From Sulfuriferula sp. (GTDB lineage Bacteria > Pseudomonadota > Gammaproteobacteria > Burkholderiales > Sulfuriferulaceae), in contig JABFSE010000008.1 in NCBI GenBank assembly GCA_013140765.1, forward strand, positions 124,001 through 188,000: DNA of 64,000 nucleotides, written 5' to 3'. Of the stretch, positions 50,114-61,760 are shown one piece after another. The position numbers were made by a program, and so were the translations under genes. Below the pieces are notes generated by a model that saw only the letters and a program-made list of their open reading frames with translations, made no database searches and had not been told where the DNA came from. The first letter of the stretch is position 1. Every line of letters starts with the position of its first letter.

Positions 50114-51267
50114 GGTAGAAAAGGCAATATCGCCGCCGCCATTTTTTCCGCTGTATTTTGCTTCAGTGCCACATATTGCCGCGTAAACTCCGCTTCAATC
50201 TCAGCGCGTTGAGACTTATTTTCCAGTAAAGCCACCAAGGCATCGGCTAATTTAGGCGCGGTGGCGTTTTCTTGTACTAATTCGGGCACGACATCGCGAT
50301 TCGCTAATATGTTAGGCAAGCCCACCCAAGGCAAATAGGCTTGTTTACGCATCAAATACGCCGTGATTTTAGGCACACGATAAGTGATCACCATAGGGCG
50401 TTTAAGCAAAGCCGCTTCTAACGTTGCTGTGCCTGATGCGACTAATGCAATATCTGCCGCCGTCAATACCGCATCAGCATGACCTATCATTATCTGTATG
50501 TTAGGCGGATGTGGGCAGGCAGATAACGCGCCCGCAAAAATCTCACGTGTGGCACGACTAATCAAAGGCACGATAAAGCGTATCTGCGGATGATGCGCTT
50601 GTATCAACTGCGCCGTCTCCACAAATAATTGCGCATGTTGCATGAGCTCACCTACGCGACTACCAGGCAATAAGGCAATAATGGGTGCATTTAGCGGCAG
50701 TTTCAGGCGTTCTCGCGCTGCCTCTTTATCAGGTGCTGCGGGTAGCGTATCCGCTAATGGATGTCCAACGTAGGTCACAGGTATGCCTGCGCGTTGATAA
50801 ATCGCCGCTTCAAAAGGGAACACCACCAAGATATGACTGACCGCTTTGGCTATTTTTTTAATACGTCCACCCCGCCAAGCCCAAATAGAGGGGCTGACAT
50901 AATGCACTGTAGGTATGCCGCTGGCTTTCAAATCAGCCTCTAAACTTAAATTAAAGTCAGGCGCATCTATGCCGATAAATAAATCGGGCTTATCTGCCAA
51001 TAGCTGTTTTTTGAGCTGACGGCGTATGCCTAGCAATTCAGGTAAATGCTTAATGACCTCGACGTAGCCGCTAACGGATAACTTCTCCATTGCATACAGA
51101 CTTTTCGCCCCCGCTGACATCATCTTTGGCCCAGCGATACCGTAAAACTGCGCATCGGGACAACGCGCTTTAATCGCATTTATCAAATGGCTGCCGAGCA
51201 AATCACCCGAAGCCTCGCCCGCCACGATAGCAATACGCGGCGCACGTTTTGTTACTAGCGCACCCAT
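50104..51267 (-). CDS. lpxB: Lipid A disaccharide synthase
   Basis: GT19 enzyme joining UDP-diacylglucosamine and lipid X. 387 residues: [18 protein letters not shown] (11-28), [23 protein letters not shown] and [14 protein letters not shown] are typical LpxB elements. The ATG follows the lpxA stop with no gap. It is peripheral to the inner membrane. Confidence 0.96.
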   Translation of the reverse strand: MGALVTKRAPRIAIVAGEASGDLLGSHLINAIKARCPDAQFYGIAGPKMMSAGAKSLYAMEKLSVSGYVEVIKHLPELLGIRRQLKKQLLADKPDLFIGIDAPDFNLSLEADLKASGIPTVHYVSPSIWAWRGGRIKKIAKAVSHILVVFPFEAAIYQRAGIPVTYVGHPLADTLPAAPDKEAARERLKLPLNAPIIALLPGSRVGELMQHAQLFVETAQLIQAHHPQIRFIVPLISRATREIFAGALSACPHPPNIQIMIGHADAVLTAADIALVASGTATLEAALLKRPMVITYRVPKITAYLMRKQAYLPWVGLPNILANRDVVPELVQENATAPKLADALVALLENKSQRAEIEAEFTRQYVALKQNTAEKMAAAILPFLPCA

Positions 51268-52038
51268 TTAGCGAATAATTCCGCGCTCAGACTGCACCAG
51301 AAAATCAACCATAGCCTGCACTTCTGGCACATCTTGCGCTAATAGGGCAAGCTGAGTTTGCGCGTCACTCACGGTGAGTCCATCACGATAAAGCAGCTTA
51401 TAAGCACGCTTTAAGCCTGCTAATGCCGCCGCCGAAAAACCGCGCCGTTTTAAGCCTTCGTTGTTCATCCCATGCGGCGCGGCAGGTTGACCGCCGACCA
51501 TCAAATACGGCGGCACGTCCTTAAAAATCACACTGGAAATCCCCGTCATCACATGCGCACCTATCTTGCAAAATTGATGCACACCTGTAAATCCACCTAG
51601 AATCGCATAATCGCCAACTTCAACATGCCCTGCCAGCGAGGCATTATTTGCGAATACGGTATGATTGCCAACGTGACAGTCATGCGCTAAATGCACATAC
51701 GCCATAATCCAATTATCATTGCCGATACGCGTTACGCCCCCGTCTTGCACTGTACCTAGATTGAATGTGCAAAATTCACGGATAATGTTGCGATTGCCTA
51801 TTTCTAAGCGCGTAGGTTCACCTGCGTATTTCTTATCCTGCGGCACGGCTCCCAGTGAATTAAACTGGAATATCTGATTATCGCAACCTATCGTTGTATG
51901 CCCATCTATCACCACATGCGCACCGATAGTCGAGCCCGCACCGATACTGACGTGTTCGCCGATGATGCTATAAGCACCGACGCTAACGCCTGCGGCTATC
52001 TGCGCACTTGGGTGAATAATAGCTGTCTCGTGTATCAT
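51268..52038 (-). CDS. lpxA: UDP-N-acetylglucosamine acyltransferase
   Basis: First step of lipid A synthesis, moving a hydroxyacyl chain from ACP to UDP-GlcNAc. 256 residues, a left-handed beta-helix of hexapeptide repeats from residue 2, catalytic His in [13 protein letters not shown], and a C-terminal helical domain. The start 5 bases after fabZ fits [15 protein letters not shown]. Confidence 0.96.
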   Translation of the reverse strand: MIHETAIIHPSAQIAAGVSVGAYSIIGEHVSIGAGSTIGAHVVIDGHTTIGCDNQIFQFNSLGAVPQDKKYAGEPTRLEIGNRNIIREFCTFNLGTVQDGGVTRIGNDNWIMAYVHLAHDCHVGNHTVFANNASLAGHVEVGDYAILGGFTGVHQFCKIGAHVMTGISSVIFKDVPPYLMVGGQPAAPHGMNNEGLKRRGFSAAALAGLKRAYKLLYRDGLTVSDAQTQLALLAQDVPEVQAMVDFLVQSERGIIR

Positions 52039-52043
52039 TTTAC

Positions 52044-52481
52044 TTACCGTAACGTTGCCATCATTTCGGCCTCAGCCACGCGCTGACCGTCAACCTCGGC
52101 GTAAGTGGCATATTTCCAAATCCCTTTGAGATTACGCAAAATTTCCACATGCAAAGTCAGTTGATCGCCTGGCACGACAGGTTTCTTGAAACGTGCGCCA
52201 TCTATACCTGCAAAATACACCACGGCATCACTATCGGGTGGGTTGCCTACGGTTTTGAACGACAGCAACGCCGCCGCTTGCGCCAACGCTTCTAATATCA
52301 GCACACCAGGCATAACGGGATATTTAGGGAAATGCCCTTGAAAAAAAGGCTCGTTCATGCTGACATTTTTTAACGCCAGTATTTCTTTGCCTGGCTCTAA
52401 ATAAACGACTTTATCCACTAATAAAAACGGATAACGGTGCGGCAAATATGCCATGATTTCATTGATGTCCATGCTACCCAT
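52044..52481 (-). CDS. fabZ: 3-hydroxyacyl-ACP dehydratase FabZ
   Basis: Dehydrates hydroxyacyl-ACP in fatty acid synthesis. 145 residues with catalytic His in [13 protein letters not shown] (about residue 16) and Glu in [16 protein letters not shown]. The start at 52481 is supported by GGAG six bases upstream and overlaps lpxD by 8 bases; MDINEIM at 52472 is an alternative. Confidence 0.95.
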   Translation of the reverse strand: MGSMDINEIMAYLPHRYPFLLVDKVVYLEPGKEILALKNVSMNEPFFQGHFPKYPVMPGVLILEALAQAAALLSFKTVGNPPDSDAVVYFAGIDGARFKKPVVPGDQLTLHVEILRNLKGIWKYATYAEVDGQRVAEAEMMATLR

Positions 52482-53520
52482 TGTTTTTCTCCATGCTCGC
52501 TAACTGTTGTTCTAAACTGCGCAGGCGTAATGCCATGCTATCCAAATGACGCATTTGCACGGCGTTTTTCAGCCATACACTGTGTTCAGAAAAAGGCAAA
52601 GCAGAGGTATAAGTCCCTGCTTTGGGTAAAGATTTTGTGATTAAAGTATTGGTCGAAACATTGACGTTATCGGCAATTTTTATGTGTCCAAATATCATCG
52701 CCGCGCCGCCTATGGTGCAATGCGCGCCGATATGCGCACTACCCGCTATCCCCGTACACGCCGCAATCGCAGTATGCTCGCCGATGTGCACGTTATGCGC
52801 GACCTGAATTTGATTATCCAGCTTCACGCCGTCATGAATAACCGTATCATCCAATGCGCCACGGTCTATGGTCGTATTTGCGCCCACCTCAACATCATTG
52901 CCGATAACGACCCGCCCGATTTGCGGGATTTTGAGCCAACGCCCTGCTTCAGGCGCAAGCCCAAAACCGTCCGCGCCTATGACGCAACCTGAATGCAAAA
53001 TGACATTATTGCCGATAACACATAGCGGATAAATCGTCACGTTGGCGTATATCAAGGCATTCTCACCTATCTGCACACCCGCACCGATAACGACACCAGC
53101 AGCGATACTGCAACCTGCGCCGATAACTGCATCACGCTCTATCACCACATTAGCGGCAATGCGTGCACCCGCGCCTATCACTGCGCTAGGGTGAATCACA
53201 GCACGTTCATGGACACCCTCGTCACCACGCAAGGGCGGATTGAATAAAGTCGAGACTTTAGCAAAATAGGTATAAGGATTATCTGCCAAGATACACGGTT
53301 TATTGCTCGCACCTGTCATACTCCGCGCCAAAATAAACGCACCTGCCTGACTACTGGCGAGCTGCTCTTTATATTTTGGATTAGCTAAAAATGCGATGTG
53401 ATACGACTCGGCATGAGCGAGACTGGCAACTTGGGTGACGCTCACGCTGGCATCACCTTGCACCTCGCCGCCCAGCTGTTCGGTTAGCTCCTTGAGGCTG
53501 TAACGAATTTCTTGCGCCAC
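52474..53520 (-). CDS. lpxD: UDP-3-O-acylglucosamine N-acyltransferase
   Basis: Third step of lipid A synthesis. 348 residues: an N-terminal uridine-binding domain ([15 protein letters not shown]), the left-handed beta-helix, catalytic His in [12 protein letters not shown] and a short C-terminal helix. Normal length and position after ompH (4-base gap). Confidence 0.96.
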   Translation of the reverse strand: MAQEIRYSLKELTEQLGGEVQGDASVSVTQVASLAHAESYHIAFLANPKYKEQLASSQAGAFILARSMTGASNKPCILADNPYTYFAKVSTLFNPPLRGDEGVHERAVIHPSAVIGAGARIAANVVIERDAVIGAGCSIAAGVVIGAGVQIGENALIYANVTIYPLCVIGNNVILHSGCVIGADGFGLAPEAGRWLKIPQIGRVVIGNDVEVGANTTIDRGALDDTVIHDGVKLDNQIQVAHNVHIGEHTAIAACTGIAGSAHIGAHCTIGGAAMIFGHIKIADNVNVSTNTLITKSLPKAGTYTSALPFSEHSVWLKNAVQMRHLDSMALRLRSLEQQLASMEKNNG

Positions 53521-53524
53521 AGCA

Positions 53525-54025
53525 TTACTGGCTCAAAGTACGGATAATACGGTCGGTAATATCTATTTTAGGGCTGAAATAAATCACATCCTCTAAAATA
53601 ACATCATATTTTTCAGCTTCGCCGTAAGCCTGTATCGCCTTACGTGCTTTATCTTGAACCTTGACCAGCTCTTCATTGCGGCGCACGTTTAAGTCCTCAC
53701 GAAACTCGCGTAAAGTACGTTGATACTCTCGATTCATATTCGCCAAATCACGCTCTTTACGCTGACGATCAGCGTCTGACATAGTCACGCCATCTTTTTC
53801 TATTTGCGCTTGTAAATCACGCGCTTGCTTGGCTTGCTTCTGTAAATCAGCATCACGCGATGCGAATTCTTTTTCCAGTTTTTTCTGCGCCAATTGCGCT
53901 ATCGGTGCTTCACGAAACACGCGTTCCGTATTCACAAAACCGATTTTCACATCCGCCACAGCAACCGCACTACTTGCTAATAAGCTAACCGCAACTAATG
54001 CCTGCTTCAAAAACAACTTATTCAA
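53525..54025 (-). CDS. skp: Periplasmic chaperone OmpH/Skp
   Basis: Holds unfolded outer membrane proteins for BamA. With the TTG start at 54025 the product is 166 residues with a signal peptide ([20 protein letters not shown]...VAVA), then [16 protein letters not shown] and a long coiled coil (about 45-130). AAGGAG lies 9 bases before the TTG, just after the bamA stop; the in-frame ATG at 54082 would lie inside bamA and give a worse signal sequence. TTG starts lower expression, notable next to bamA. Confidence 0.9.
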   Translation of the reverse strand: MNKLFLKQALVAVSLLASSAVAVADVKIGFVNTERVFREAPIAQLAQKKLEKEFASRDADLQKQAKQARDLQAQIEKDGVTMSDADRQRKERDLANMNREYQRTLREFREDLNVRRNEELVKVQDKARKAIQAYGEAEKYDVILEDVIYFSPKIDITDRIIRTLSQ

Positions 54026-54035
54026 AATAAACTCC

Positions 54036-56369
54036 TTAAAATACCTGACCCATGGTGAACTGGAATACTTGCTTTTTGTCATTCGCTTGCGGATTAAGCG
54101 GCATCCCCAGGCTGAATTTCAACGGTCCGACAGGCGACACCCAATTCACTGCGACACCTGTAGAGAAGCGTATATCCTGGAATGAGAATTTGCTATACAG
54201 ACCATCAGGCACACCTGCGCTATCAGTATTACCAGGACCAAACACCGCACCCGCATCAACGAAAGCACTCAAACGCACTGATTTATCATTCTCCAACCCT
54301 GGCATAGGGAATAAAATTTCCGCATTACCCACCACGCGCTGATTACCCCCTAGCGCAATCAACTGCCCAGAGATAGGGTCTAAGTACTTAGGTCCTATTG
54401 TCCCCGTATCATAGCCGCGCACCGAACTCACGCCACCTGCATAGAAGTTCTTGAAGAACGGCAAATCAGTATTAGTACCGTAACCACCACCATAACCCAC
54501 TTCGCCGTTTAACATTAAAGTGAAGCTCTTACTTAGCGGCTTAAACCATTGTTGCTGGTAATTCACTTTATAATATTTTAAGCTACCTGGCGGCACAGCG
54601 ACTTCACCATAGACGCGTTGTAACATACCTGTGGTTGGGTAAGTCAAGCTATCGCGACTATCGCGGGCAAACCCGAGGCTTAAAAGCAAGGTATTGTTGG
54701 TACTACCGTATTGATTCACAAAATTCTGATATTGAATCGGACTAGATGTTGTCGTAGTCAGTACGTTATGCTCGACAGAAGCACCGAAACTCAACGCATC
54801 TTTTTCATTTAACGGAATACCAAGGCGCAAGCCCGCACCTGCCGTGCTGTTTTTATAGCTAGAAACGGCTGACAGTCGTGTGGTATCGGTATCACGTTTA
54901 TACAAGTCATAGCCCATACTCAAACCATCAGGTGTAAAGTAAGGATTGGTGTAAGAAACCGAATACACTTTATTCACGCCACCGCTGTTGATTTTAACGG
55001 CCAGCGCGTTACCACTACCAAACAAGTTATTTTGCGATACCGAGCCTGACAATATCAAGCCTTCAGAAGAAGAGAAACCCGCACCAACCATGATATTGCC
55101 CGTGGCTTTTTCAGTGAGATTCAAATTCACATCAACTTGATCAGTCGTCCCCACCACCGCAGGCGTTTCAACGTTAATATCGCTGAAATACCCCAAACGC
55201 TCTACCCGCTCGCGTGAACGCTGTATTTTATCAGCTGCATACCAACCGCCTTCCATTTGGCGAAACTCGCGACGCACCACTTCATCCCGTGTACGCGTAT
55301 TACCCGTGATATTGATACGATTTACATACACACGACGACCCGCATCGACAAAGAAAGTAAATGCAACCGTATGTTTTTCTTTATCTATTTCAGGAACAGC
55401 ATTGACGTTAGCAAACGCATAGCCGTCGTTACCTAAACGGTCGCCGATTTTTTTCGAGGTATCGGTCAATGCTTCACGTGAGAACACATCGCCTGCTTTA
55501 ATACTGATGAGCTTTTGCAAATCAGCTTGTGGAACCATCATTTCACCCGCCAGCTTGACATCGGAAACAGTGTATTTTTCACCTTCAGTGAGATTAACCG
55601 TCAGATAAATATCTTTTTTATCTGGGCTAATCGACACTTGCGTAGAATCAATATTGAATTCTAAATAACCTTGATTCAGATAAAACGACTTTAGCGTTTC
55701 TAAATCAGCGGCTAATTTTTGCTTAGAATACTGGTCGTTTTTGCTATACCAGCTAAACCAGCCTGGCGTGCTCAGTTGAAATAAACCTTGTAGTTTTTTC
55801 TCAGTAAAAACTTTATTACCCACTAAATTGATTTGGCGTATTTTAGCAACATCACCTTCTTTGATATTAAACGCAATCGCCACACGGTTACGTTCCATAG
55901 GCGTAATAGTGGTTTCGATTTCGACGGCGTATTTACCGCGTCCAAAGTACAAGCGTTTAATTTCTTGCGAAGCACGATCCAGCATAGCCTTATCAAAAAT
56001 CCGCCCTTCAGCCAAGCCTGATGTTTTTAAGCCGTCTTTGATTTGCTCTGCGCTTAAATCTTTACTACCGACGATGTCTATTTTAGCAATCGCTGGACGT
56101 TCTTCAACGACCACGATCAACACGCCATCCTGGCTTTCTAAGCGCACGTCTTTGAAGAATCCAGTCGCGAACAAGGCTTTAATGGCGGCGGCTGATTTAT
56201 CAGCATCCAGCGTCTCACCTACTTTAACTGGCAAATAGCTAAATACCGTGCCTGCTTCAGTGCGCTGCAAACCCTCTACTCGTATATCTTTTACCACGAA
56301 GCTGTCTGCCGCTTGCGCAGACATGCTGATGACACTGGCAACCAGTGCCGCAATCAATTTTTTTTGCAT
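54036..56369 (-). CDS. bamA: Outer membrane assembly factor BamA
   Basis: Central beta-barrel of the Bam complex, 777 residues. Signal peptide ends SMSAQAA; five POTRA domains follow (about 24-425), then the Omp85 barrel with VRGYDTGTIGP (the conserved VRGY/F) and the C-terminal signature ending FQFTMGQVF with terminal Phe. It overlaps rseP by one base and leads into ompH/skp. Confidence 0.97.
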   Translation of the reverse strand: MQKKLIAALVASVISMSAQAADSFVVKDIRVEGLQRTEAGTVFSYLPVKVGETLDADKSAAAIKALFATGFFKDVRLESQDGVLIVVVEERPAIAKIDIVGSKDLSAEQIKDGLKTSGLAEGRIFDKAMLDRASQEIKRLYFGRGKYAVEIETTITPMERNRVAIAFNIKEGDVAKIRQINLVGNKVFTEKKLQGLFQLSTPGWFSWYSKNDQYSKQKLAADLETLKSFYLNQGYLEFNIDSTQVSISPDKKDIYLTVNLTEGEKYTVSDVKLAGEMMVPQADLQKLISIKAGDVFSREALTDTSKKIGDRLGNDGYAFANVNAVPEIDKEKHTVAFTFFVDAGRRVYVNRINITGNTRTRDEVVRREFRQMEGGWYAADKIQRSRERVERLGYFSDINVETPAVVGTTDQVDVNLNLTEKATGNIMVGAGFSSSEGLILSGSVSQNNLFGSGNALAVKINSGGVNKVYSVSYTNPYFTPDGLSMGYDLYKRDTDTTRLSAVSSYKNSTAGAGLRLGIPLNEKDALSFGASVEHNVLTTTTSSPIQYQNFVNQYGSTNNTLLLSLGFARDSRDSLTYPTTGMLQRVYGEVAVPPGSLKYYKVNYQQQWFKPLSKSFTLMLNGEVGYGGGYGTNTDLPFFKNFYAGGVSSVRGYDTGTIGPKYLDPISGQLIALGGNQRVVGNAEILFPMPGLENDKSVRLSAFVDAGAVFGPGNTDSAGVPDGLYSKFSFQDIRFSTGVAVNWVSPVGPLKFSLGMPLNPQANDKKQVFQFTMGQVF

Positions 56370-57724
56370 TATTGCGTACCCAATAAACGACTAATATCGT
56401 TGTAAAAAGCAAACACCATCATCGTCAACAGTGCCGCCATGCCAAAACGTTGCCCTAAATCCATAATACGGTCAGACACGGGACTCCCCTTGACCGCCTC
56501 CGCAATATAATACATCAAATGCCCACCATCCAATAACGGAATCGGCAATAAATTCAGCACGCCTAAACTAATACTCACCAACGCCAAAAAGCCGACAAAT
56601 GACAACCAACCATGTCGCGCCGATTGCCCCGCATAATCCGCTATCGTCAACGGTCCCGATAAGTTATGCCAAGACACCTCGCCTGTTAGCATACGCCCCA
56701 TCATTTGCAGACTGAATACAGACATTTGCCAAGTCTTAGTCACGCCCTCTAATAGTGCGCCACCGACTGAGTAATTCACAGTCGTCATCATGCTTTGAAA
56801 TACGCTCGCATCGACTTCAGGTCCTGCGCCTATCTTACCCACCGTCACACCCGCTTCTGTGGTGCGATCTGGCGTTAATGACAGCGATACTGGCTGATGT
56901 CCGCGCAATACAGCCACCGATAAAACTTGTCCAGCGTGCCCGCGCACCCAGTGTACGAAGTCAGCCCATTGCGCCACACTTTGCTGATTAACTTGCACGA
57001 TTTTATCGCCTACTCGCAAGCCTGCCCGTTGCGCCGCGCCACCATCTAGCACTTGTGCAATCACCGCAGGAATAGCTGGTTCAAATAAGCGCAAACCCAG
57101 CTGACTGGCAACTTCAACCTTACCCTCGCCTAAATTCGCTGCGGTAATATCCATGACCCGCGTACCGCCGCCGTCGAGCTTGATGCTGACTTGCGATTTA
57201 TTCGTCATATCGCGCAATAACGCCCAATTTACATCTGCCCAGCTACGGATAGTTTGATTATCAATTGCCGTGATTTCATCGCCATTATGCAAGCCTGCCA
57301 TTGCCGCCGCCGTTTGTGCGCTAGGCTCTGCCAATATAGGTTTAAGCGCAGGCACGCCATGCAAATAGACACCCCAGTAGAGCAAGATTGCTAATAATAA
57401 ATTAGCCACTGGTCCCGCCACCACGATGAGCATACGCGCCCACACCGTTTGTCGATTAAACGCCCGTGCTAACTCATGTTCAGCGACGGGAGCTTCACGT
57501 TCATCCAACATTTTGACATAGCCACCCAACGGTATCGCCGCGATAGACCACTCAGTCGCATCAACCCCCCAACGCTTAATCAGCAAAGGCTGACCAAAAC
57601 CCACAGAAAAACGCAACACTTTGACACCGACCCAACGCGCCGCCAAATAATGCCCCAACTCATGCACAACGACCAAAATAGCCAATGCCGCCAAAAATGA
57701 AAGTATCGTCGTCAATAATTGCAT
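56369..57724 (-). CDS. rseP: Site-2 protease RseP
   Basis: Intramembrane zinc metalloprotease that cleaves anti-sigma factor RseA in the envelope-stress response. 451 residues from ATG 57724; HELGH is at 21-25, two PDZ domains lie in the periplasmic part (ADVNWALLRD and VNQQSVAQWADF regions), and LLDGGHLMYY carries the third metal ligand region. The ATG overlaps the dxr stop by one base (TGATG); an in-frame GTG sits 3 bases upstream. Confidence 0.95.
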   Translation of the reverse strand: MQLLTTILSFLAALAILVVVHELGHYLAARWVGVKVLRFSVGFGQPLLIKRWGVDATEWSIAAIPLGGYVKMLDEREAPVAEHELARAFNRQTVWARMLIVVAGPVANLLLAILLYWGVYLHGVPALKPILAEPSAQTAAAMAGLHNGDEITAIDNQTIRSWADVNWALLRDMTNKSQVSIKLDGGGTRVMDITAANLGEGKVEVASQLGLRLFEPAIPAVIAQVLDGGAAQRAGLRVGDKIVQVNQQSVAQWADFVHWVRGHAGQVLSVAVLRGHQPVSLSLTPDRTTEAGVTVGKIGAGPEVDASVFQSMMTTVNYSVGGALLEGVTKTWQMSVFSLQMMGRMLTGEVSWHNLSGPLTIADYAGQSARHGWLSFVGFLALVSISLGVLNLLPIPLLDGGHLMYYIAEAVKGSPVSDRIMDLGQRFGMAALLTMMVFAFYNDISRLLGTQ

Positions 57725-58917
57725 CACGCCGCCCGCTTTTGTAAATAAGCACTCGCATCACGCCGCGCTTGTGCATCTGCCGCGATTAAATCATCTAATG
57801 AACTCGCCTCGCCCGAAACGGCACGCGTCAAGGCGTGTTCTACACTGGCGGCAATGGCTGGATAAGTCGCCGTACCTGCTAAAAACGCCGCCACCGCCGC
57901 TTCATTCGCCGCGTTCAATACTGCGGGCAACATACCGCCCTGCGTCAACGCATCAAAAGCCAGCTTCAAACACGGGAAACGCGCATAATCAGGTGCTTCA
58001 AAAGTCAAGCCACGTCCAAACAAATCTAATGCCGACACGCCAGAAGCTATGCGCTCAGGAAATCCTAGCGCGTAAGCAATCGGCGTGCGCATGTCAGGGT
58101 TACCTAATTGCGCAATCACCGAACCATCCAGATAATCCACCATGGAATGAATCACGCTTTGCGGATGAATGACCACTTCAATTTGCGCGGGGCTGGCGTT
58201 AAACAACCAATGCGCTTCGATTACCTCCAGCCCTTTGTTCATCATCGTTGCCGAATCAACTGAGATTTTCCTGCCCATCACCCAATTAGGATGCGCACAG
58301 GCTTGGTCAGGTGTCACGCTGGCTAAATCAGCCAAGGGCACGGTACGGAACGGTCCGCCCGAAGCCGTCAATAAAATGCGACGCACACCACTTGCCGCCA
58401 AATCGCCATTAAATTCACGCGGTAGTGATTGAAATATCGCGTTATGCTCGCTGTCTATAGGCAGTAACTCTGCCCCACCAGCGGCAACAGCCTGCATAAA
58501 TAAACTGCCTGCCATCACCAAAGTTTCTTTATTCGCCAGCAAAATACGCTTGCCCGCGTGCGCCGCCGCCATCGCGGGACGCAAACCTGCCGCGCCGACA
58601 ATAGCCGCCATCACGGTGTCAACCTCAGGCATCGCGGCGATTTGCTCTAACGCCTCAACGCCGAACAGCACCTCGATGTTCAGATTAGCCGCCGCCAACA
58701 TTTCACGCAATTGTTGCGCACTGCTGGCATCCATCACCACAGCATAGCGGGGATGATGCTGCACGCACTGCGCCACTAATTTTGCTAATTGTGTACTGGC
58801 ACTCAACGCAACCACGTTAAAACGCTCAGGATGCCGCGCCACCACATCCAGCGTATTCACACCTATAGTTCCCGTCGCCCCTAAAACACATAAATTCTGC
58901 ACCCGACTCATAGCCAT
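57724..58917 (-). CDS. dxr: 1-deoxy-D-xylulose 5-phosphate reductoisomerase
   Basis: Second step of the MEP isoprenoid pathway, NADPH dependent. 397 residues: [14 protein letters not shown] (12-25), [27 protein letters not shown] and [14 protein letters not shown] are all family features. It overlaps cdsA by 10 bases. A second in-frame ATG at 58911 is possible. Confidence 0.96.
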   Translation of the reverse strand: MAMSRVQNLCVLGATGTIGVNTLDVVARHPERFNVVALSASTQLAKLVAQCVQHHPRYAVVMDASSAQQLREMLAAANLNIEVLFGVEALEQIAAMPEVDTVMAAIVGAAGLRPAMAAAHAGKRILLANKETLVMAGSLFMQAVAAGGAELLPIDSEHNAIFQSLPREFNGDLAASGVRRILLTASGGPFRTVPLADLASVTPDQACAHPNWVMGRKISVDSATMMNKGLEVIEAHWLFNASPAQIEVVIHPQSVIHSMVDYLDGSVIAQLGNPDMRTPIAYALGFPERIASGVSALDLFGRGLTFEAPDYARFPCLKLAFDALTQGGMLPAVLNAANEAAVAAFLAGTATYPAIAASVEHALTRAVSGEASSLDDLIAADAQARRDASAYLQKRAA

Positions 58918-59720
58918 GCTCGCAGCATATCGCCATGCAGTAACACCAACGCGGCGATAGGCAAGGTCGATGTGAGCGCGTCGATTCTGTCTAACACCCC
59001 ACCATGCCCAGGCAACACATTGCCACTGTCTTTCGCCCCCGCTATGCGCTTAATCCACGACTCAAACAAATCGCCTATGATACTCAAATACAGCATTAAA
59101 CCGCCCAGCAGTAACACGGGCAACAACCAAGCCTGCGCATCAAAAGTCGCGCTATGCATGACCAACAACACAATTAACAAATAAACCAATACAGCAATGA
59201 GCGCACCGAACGCGCCTTCCCATGTCTTACCTGGACTGATAGTGGGTGCTAATTTATGTTTGCCAAATTTACGCCCCGTAAAATAAGCCGCACTATCGGC
59301 TATCCATACCACACCCATCAACAGCAATACCAACATCGCACCATGCGTGCGCAAATCAACCAATGCCGCCCATAATGGCACGAGCACAACCATACCCAAT
59401 AACACACGAATCGCGATAGATTTTAATTGCCAACCGAATGCCAGCGTCATCGGTACTAAAGTCAACCACAGCACAGCCGATGCCAGATACGCCGACGACA
59501 TCCAATCAAATTGATGGACTACGCCAGCCGTTGCCAAATTAAGCAACACAAAGCCGTATTTTAACGGCGCTGAAAAATGAGATAGCTTTGCCCATTCCCA
59601 CGCCCCGACTGCCAACGGCACAAGCACGAATATCGCCCAAGCAGGTGCTGGCAACCAGAATAAAGCGGCTAAAAAACCGCCTATCAGCAAGATAGCGGTA
59701 ATAATACGTTCACGTAGCAT
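58908..59720 (-). CDS. cdsA: Phosphatidate cytidylyltransferase
   Basis: Makes CDP-diacylglycerol, precursor of all phospholipids. About eight membrane helices and the C-terminal signature [22 protein letters not shown] chose ATG 59720 (270 residues, [13 protein letters not shown]), which overlaps uppS by 11 bases; an upstream in-frame start at 59759 adds sequence coded in uppS. Confidence 0.94.
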   Translation of the reverse strand: MLRERIITAILLIGGFLAALFWLPAPAWAIFVLVPLAVGAWEWAKLSHFSAPLKYGFVLLNLATAGVVHQFDWMSSAYLASAVLWLTLVPMTLAFGWQLKSIAIRVLLGMVVLVPLWAALVDLRTHGAMLVLLLMGVVWIADSAAYFTGRKFGKHKLAPTISPGKTWEGAFGALIAVLVYLLIVLLVMHSATFDAQAWLLPVLLLGGLMLYLSIIGDLFESWIKRIAGAKDSGNVLPGHGGVLDRIDALTSTLPIAALVLLHGDMLRAWL

Positions 59721-60468
59721 GATGGAGTTGCTCGCTGGTACGCCCAAAACGACGCTCACGTTGCTGGAACGAGGCTATCGCCATATCCAACGCCGCCGCA
59801 TCAAAATCAGGCCATAAAGTAGGGGTGAAATAAAACTCAGAATAGGCTAATTGCCATAACAGAAAATTGCTAATACGTTGCTCGCCGCCCGTGCGGATAA
59901 ACAAATCTGGCTCGGGAGCGTAGTGCATACTCAGATAAGACGTAAATTGCGCCTCGGTGATTTCTTGACCTGCCAGCTCAGGACGATGTTGCAACATTTT
60001 ACTGACCGCCTGCAGCATATCCCAACGCCCGCCGTAATTTGCCGCGATAGTCAGCGTAAGCCCAGGATTATCTGCCGTCATTTTTTCGGACGCATGTATC
60101 ATTTGCACTAATTTAGGATCAAAGCGCGATAAATCGCCGATAACTTTTAGTCGCACTTGATTTTTGTGTAATTTACCCACCTCGTGCTTTAACGCAAAAT
60201 GAAACAAATCCATTAGCAAATTGACTTCTTCCTCAGGTCGCCGCCAGTTTTCCGAACTGAAAGCGAACAAAGTCAGGTATTTGACGTTGCGACTGACGCA
60301 GGCTTTAATCACCTCACGCACCATCTCCACGCCGCGTTTATGACCTGCAATACGCGGCATAAAGCGTTTTTTAGCCCAACGCCCATTACCATCCATAATA
60401 ATCGCAATGTGCTGTGGCACATCGGTGGATGCAGGGATGTGTTGCGTTGAGCTACCGAACAATCCCAC
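59710..60468 (-). CDS. uppS: Undecaprenyl diphosphate synthase
   Basis: cis-Prenyltransferase making the C55 lipid carrier. 252 residues with [16 protein letters not shown] (catalytic Asp about residue 26), [22 protein letters not shown] and [19 protein letters not shown]. It begins 3 bases after frr. Confidence 0.96.
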   Translation of the reverse strand: MGLFGSSTQHIPASTDVPQHIAIIMDGNGRWAKKRFMPRIAGHKRGVEMVREVIKACVSRNVKYLTLFAFSSENWRRPEEEVNLLMDLFHFALKHEVGKLHKNQVRLKVIGDLSRFDPKLVQMIHASEKMTADNPGLTLTIAANYGGRWDMLQAVSKMLQHRPELAGQEITEAQFTSYLSMHYAPEPDLFIRTGGEQRISNFLLWQLAYSEFYFTPTLWPDFDAAALDMAIASFQQRERRFGRTSEQLHHAT

Positions 60469-60471
60469 CGC

Positions 60472-61029
60472 CTATACCGCCATCAATTCAGCTTCTTTAA
60501 CTACTAGTGCCTTATCTATTTCGGCGATGAATTTATCAGTTAATTTTTGTATCTCATCTTGCGTGCGACGTTCGTCGTCTTCGCTGATTTCTTTTTCTTT
60601 CAAGGCTTTTTTGAGCTGCTCATTTGCATCACGGCGCACATTACGCACGGCTACTTTTGCGCCCTCACCTTCGGTTTTAACCACTTTAATCAAATCACGA
60701 CGACGCTCTTCAGTCAACGCAGGCATAGGCACGCGGATAAGATTGCCCTGACTTGATGGGTTCAAACCTAAATCTGAATCACGTATCGCTTTTTCTACCG
60801 CGCCCACCATTTTGGCTTCCCAAGGCTGGACTGAAATAGTGCGCACGTCCATCAAAGTTACGTTCGCGATTTGGTTAATCGCTGTTGGATTACCGTAATA
60901 ATCCACCATAACATGATCCAATATACCAGGATGCGCACGACCTGTACGCACTTTCATTAAGTCTGTTTTGAGCGATTCTAATGACTTGCTCATTTTTTGC
61001 TCGGTTATTTTTTTAACGTCAGCCAACAT
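60472..61029 (-). CDS. frr: Ribosome recycling factor
   Basis: Splits post-termination ribosomes with EF-G. 185 residues, all-helical domain I plus domain [21 protein letters not shown] and [18 protein letters not shown] are family signatures. AGAGGA precedes the ATG. Confidence 0.97.
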   Translation of the reverse strand: MLADVKKITEQKMSKSLESLKTDLMKVRTGRAHPGILDHVMVDYYGNPTAINQIANVTLMDVRTISVQPWEAKMVGAVEKAIRDSDLGLNPSSQGNLIRVPMPALTEERRRDLIKVVKTEGEGAKVAVRNVRRDANEQLKKALKEKEISEDDERRTQDEIQKLTDKFIAEIDKALVVKEAELMAV

Positions 61030-61041
61030 CTGGTTTTCCTC

Positions 61042-61758
61042 TTAACACTGAACTAGCGTACCTTCGTCTTCACCCGCGACAAATCGCGCCAAAGCACCCG
61101 CTTTGAATACACTGAGCACGGCCAGTGGCATTTTCTGATCGCGACACAAGGTGAAAGCGGTCGCATCCATTACTTGCAGGTTTTTGTTAATTGCTTCATC
61201 AAAACTTAAACGCTGATAACGGGTGGCACTAGGGTCTTTTTTCGGATCTGCAGTATAAACGCCATCGACTTTAGTCGCTTTAATCACAATATCGGCATTC
61301 ATTTCCATACCGCGCAACGCCGCCGCCGTATCGGTAGTAAAAAACGGATTACCCGTCCCCGCGCCAAAAATCACCACACGCCCTTCTTCCAGATAGCGTA
61401 TCGCCTTGCCGCGTATATACGGCTCGGCAACCTGCTCGATATTCAACGCTGATTGTACACGACTCACCACGCCATTGACGCGGAAAGCGTCTTGCAACGC
61501 CAGTGCATTCATTACTGTCGCCAACATCCCCATGTAATCAGCGGTTGCTCTATCCATCCCCGCCGCCGCTGGTGCGACACCACGGAATATATTACCACCA
61601 CCGATAACCACCGCGACTTGCACGCCCATATCAACGACAGCTTTAACTTCGAGCACGATACGGTTAATGGTATCGCGATTGATGCCGTAACTATCGTCGC
61701 CCATCAAGGCTTCGCCTGATAACTTCAGTAATATGCGTTTATACACTGGCGTAGTCAT
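61042..61758 (-). CDS. pyrH: Uridylate kinase
   Basis: Phosphorylates UMP to UDP; hexameric amino-acid-kinase fold. 238 residues with [24 protein letters not shown], and [19 protein letters not shown]. It starts 2 bases after tsf; AAGGTG serves as ribosome site. Confidence 0.97.
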   Translation of the reverse strand: MTTPVYKRILLKLSGEALMGDDSYGINRDTINRIVLEVKAVVDMGVQVAVVIGGGNIFRGVAPAAAGMDRATADYMGMLATVMNALALQDAFRVNGVVSRVQSALNIEQVAEPYIRGKAIRYLEEGRVVIFGAGTGNPFFTTDTAAALRGMEMNADIVIKATKVDGVYTADPKKDPSATRYQRLSFDEAINKNLQVMDATAFTLCRDQKMPLAVLSVFKAGALARFVAGEDEGTLVQC

Positions 61759-61760
61759 GA

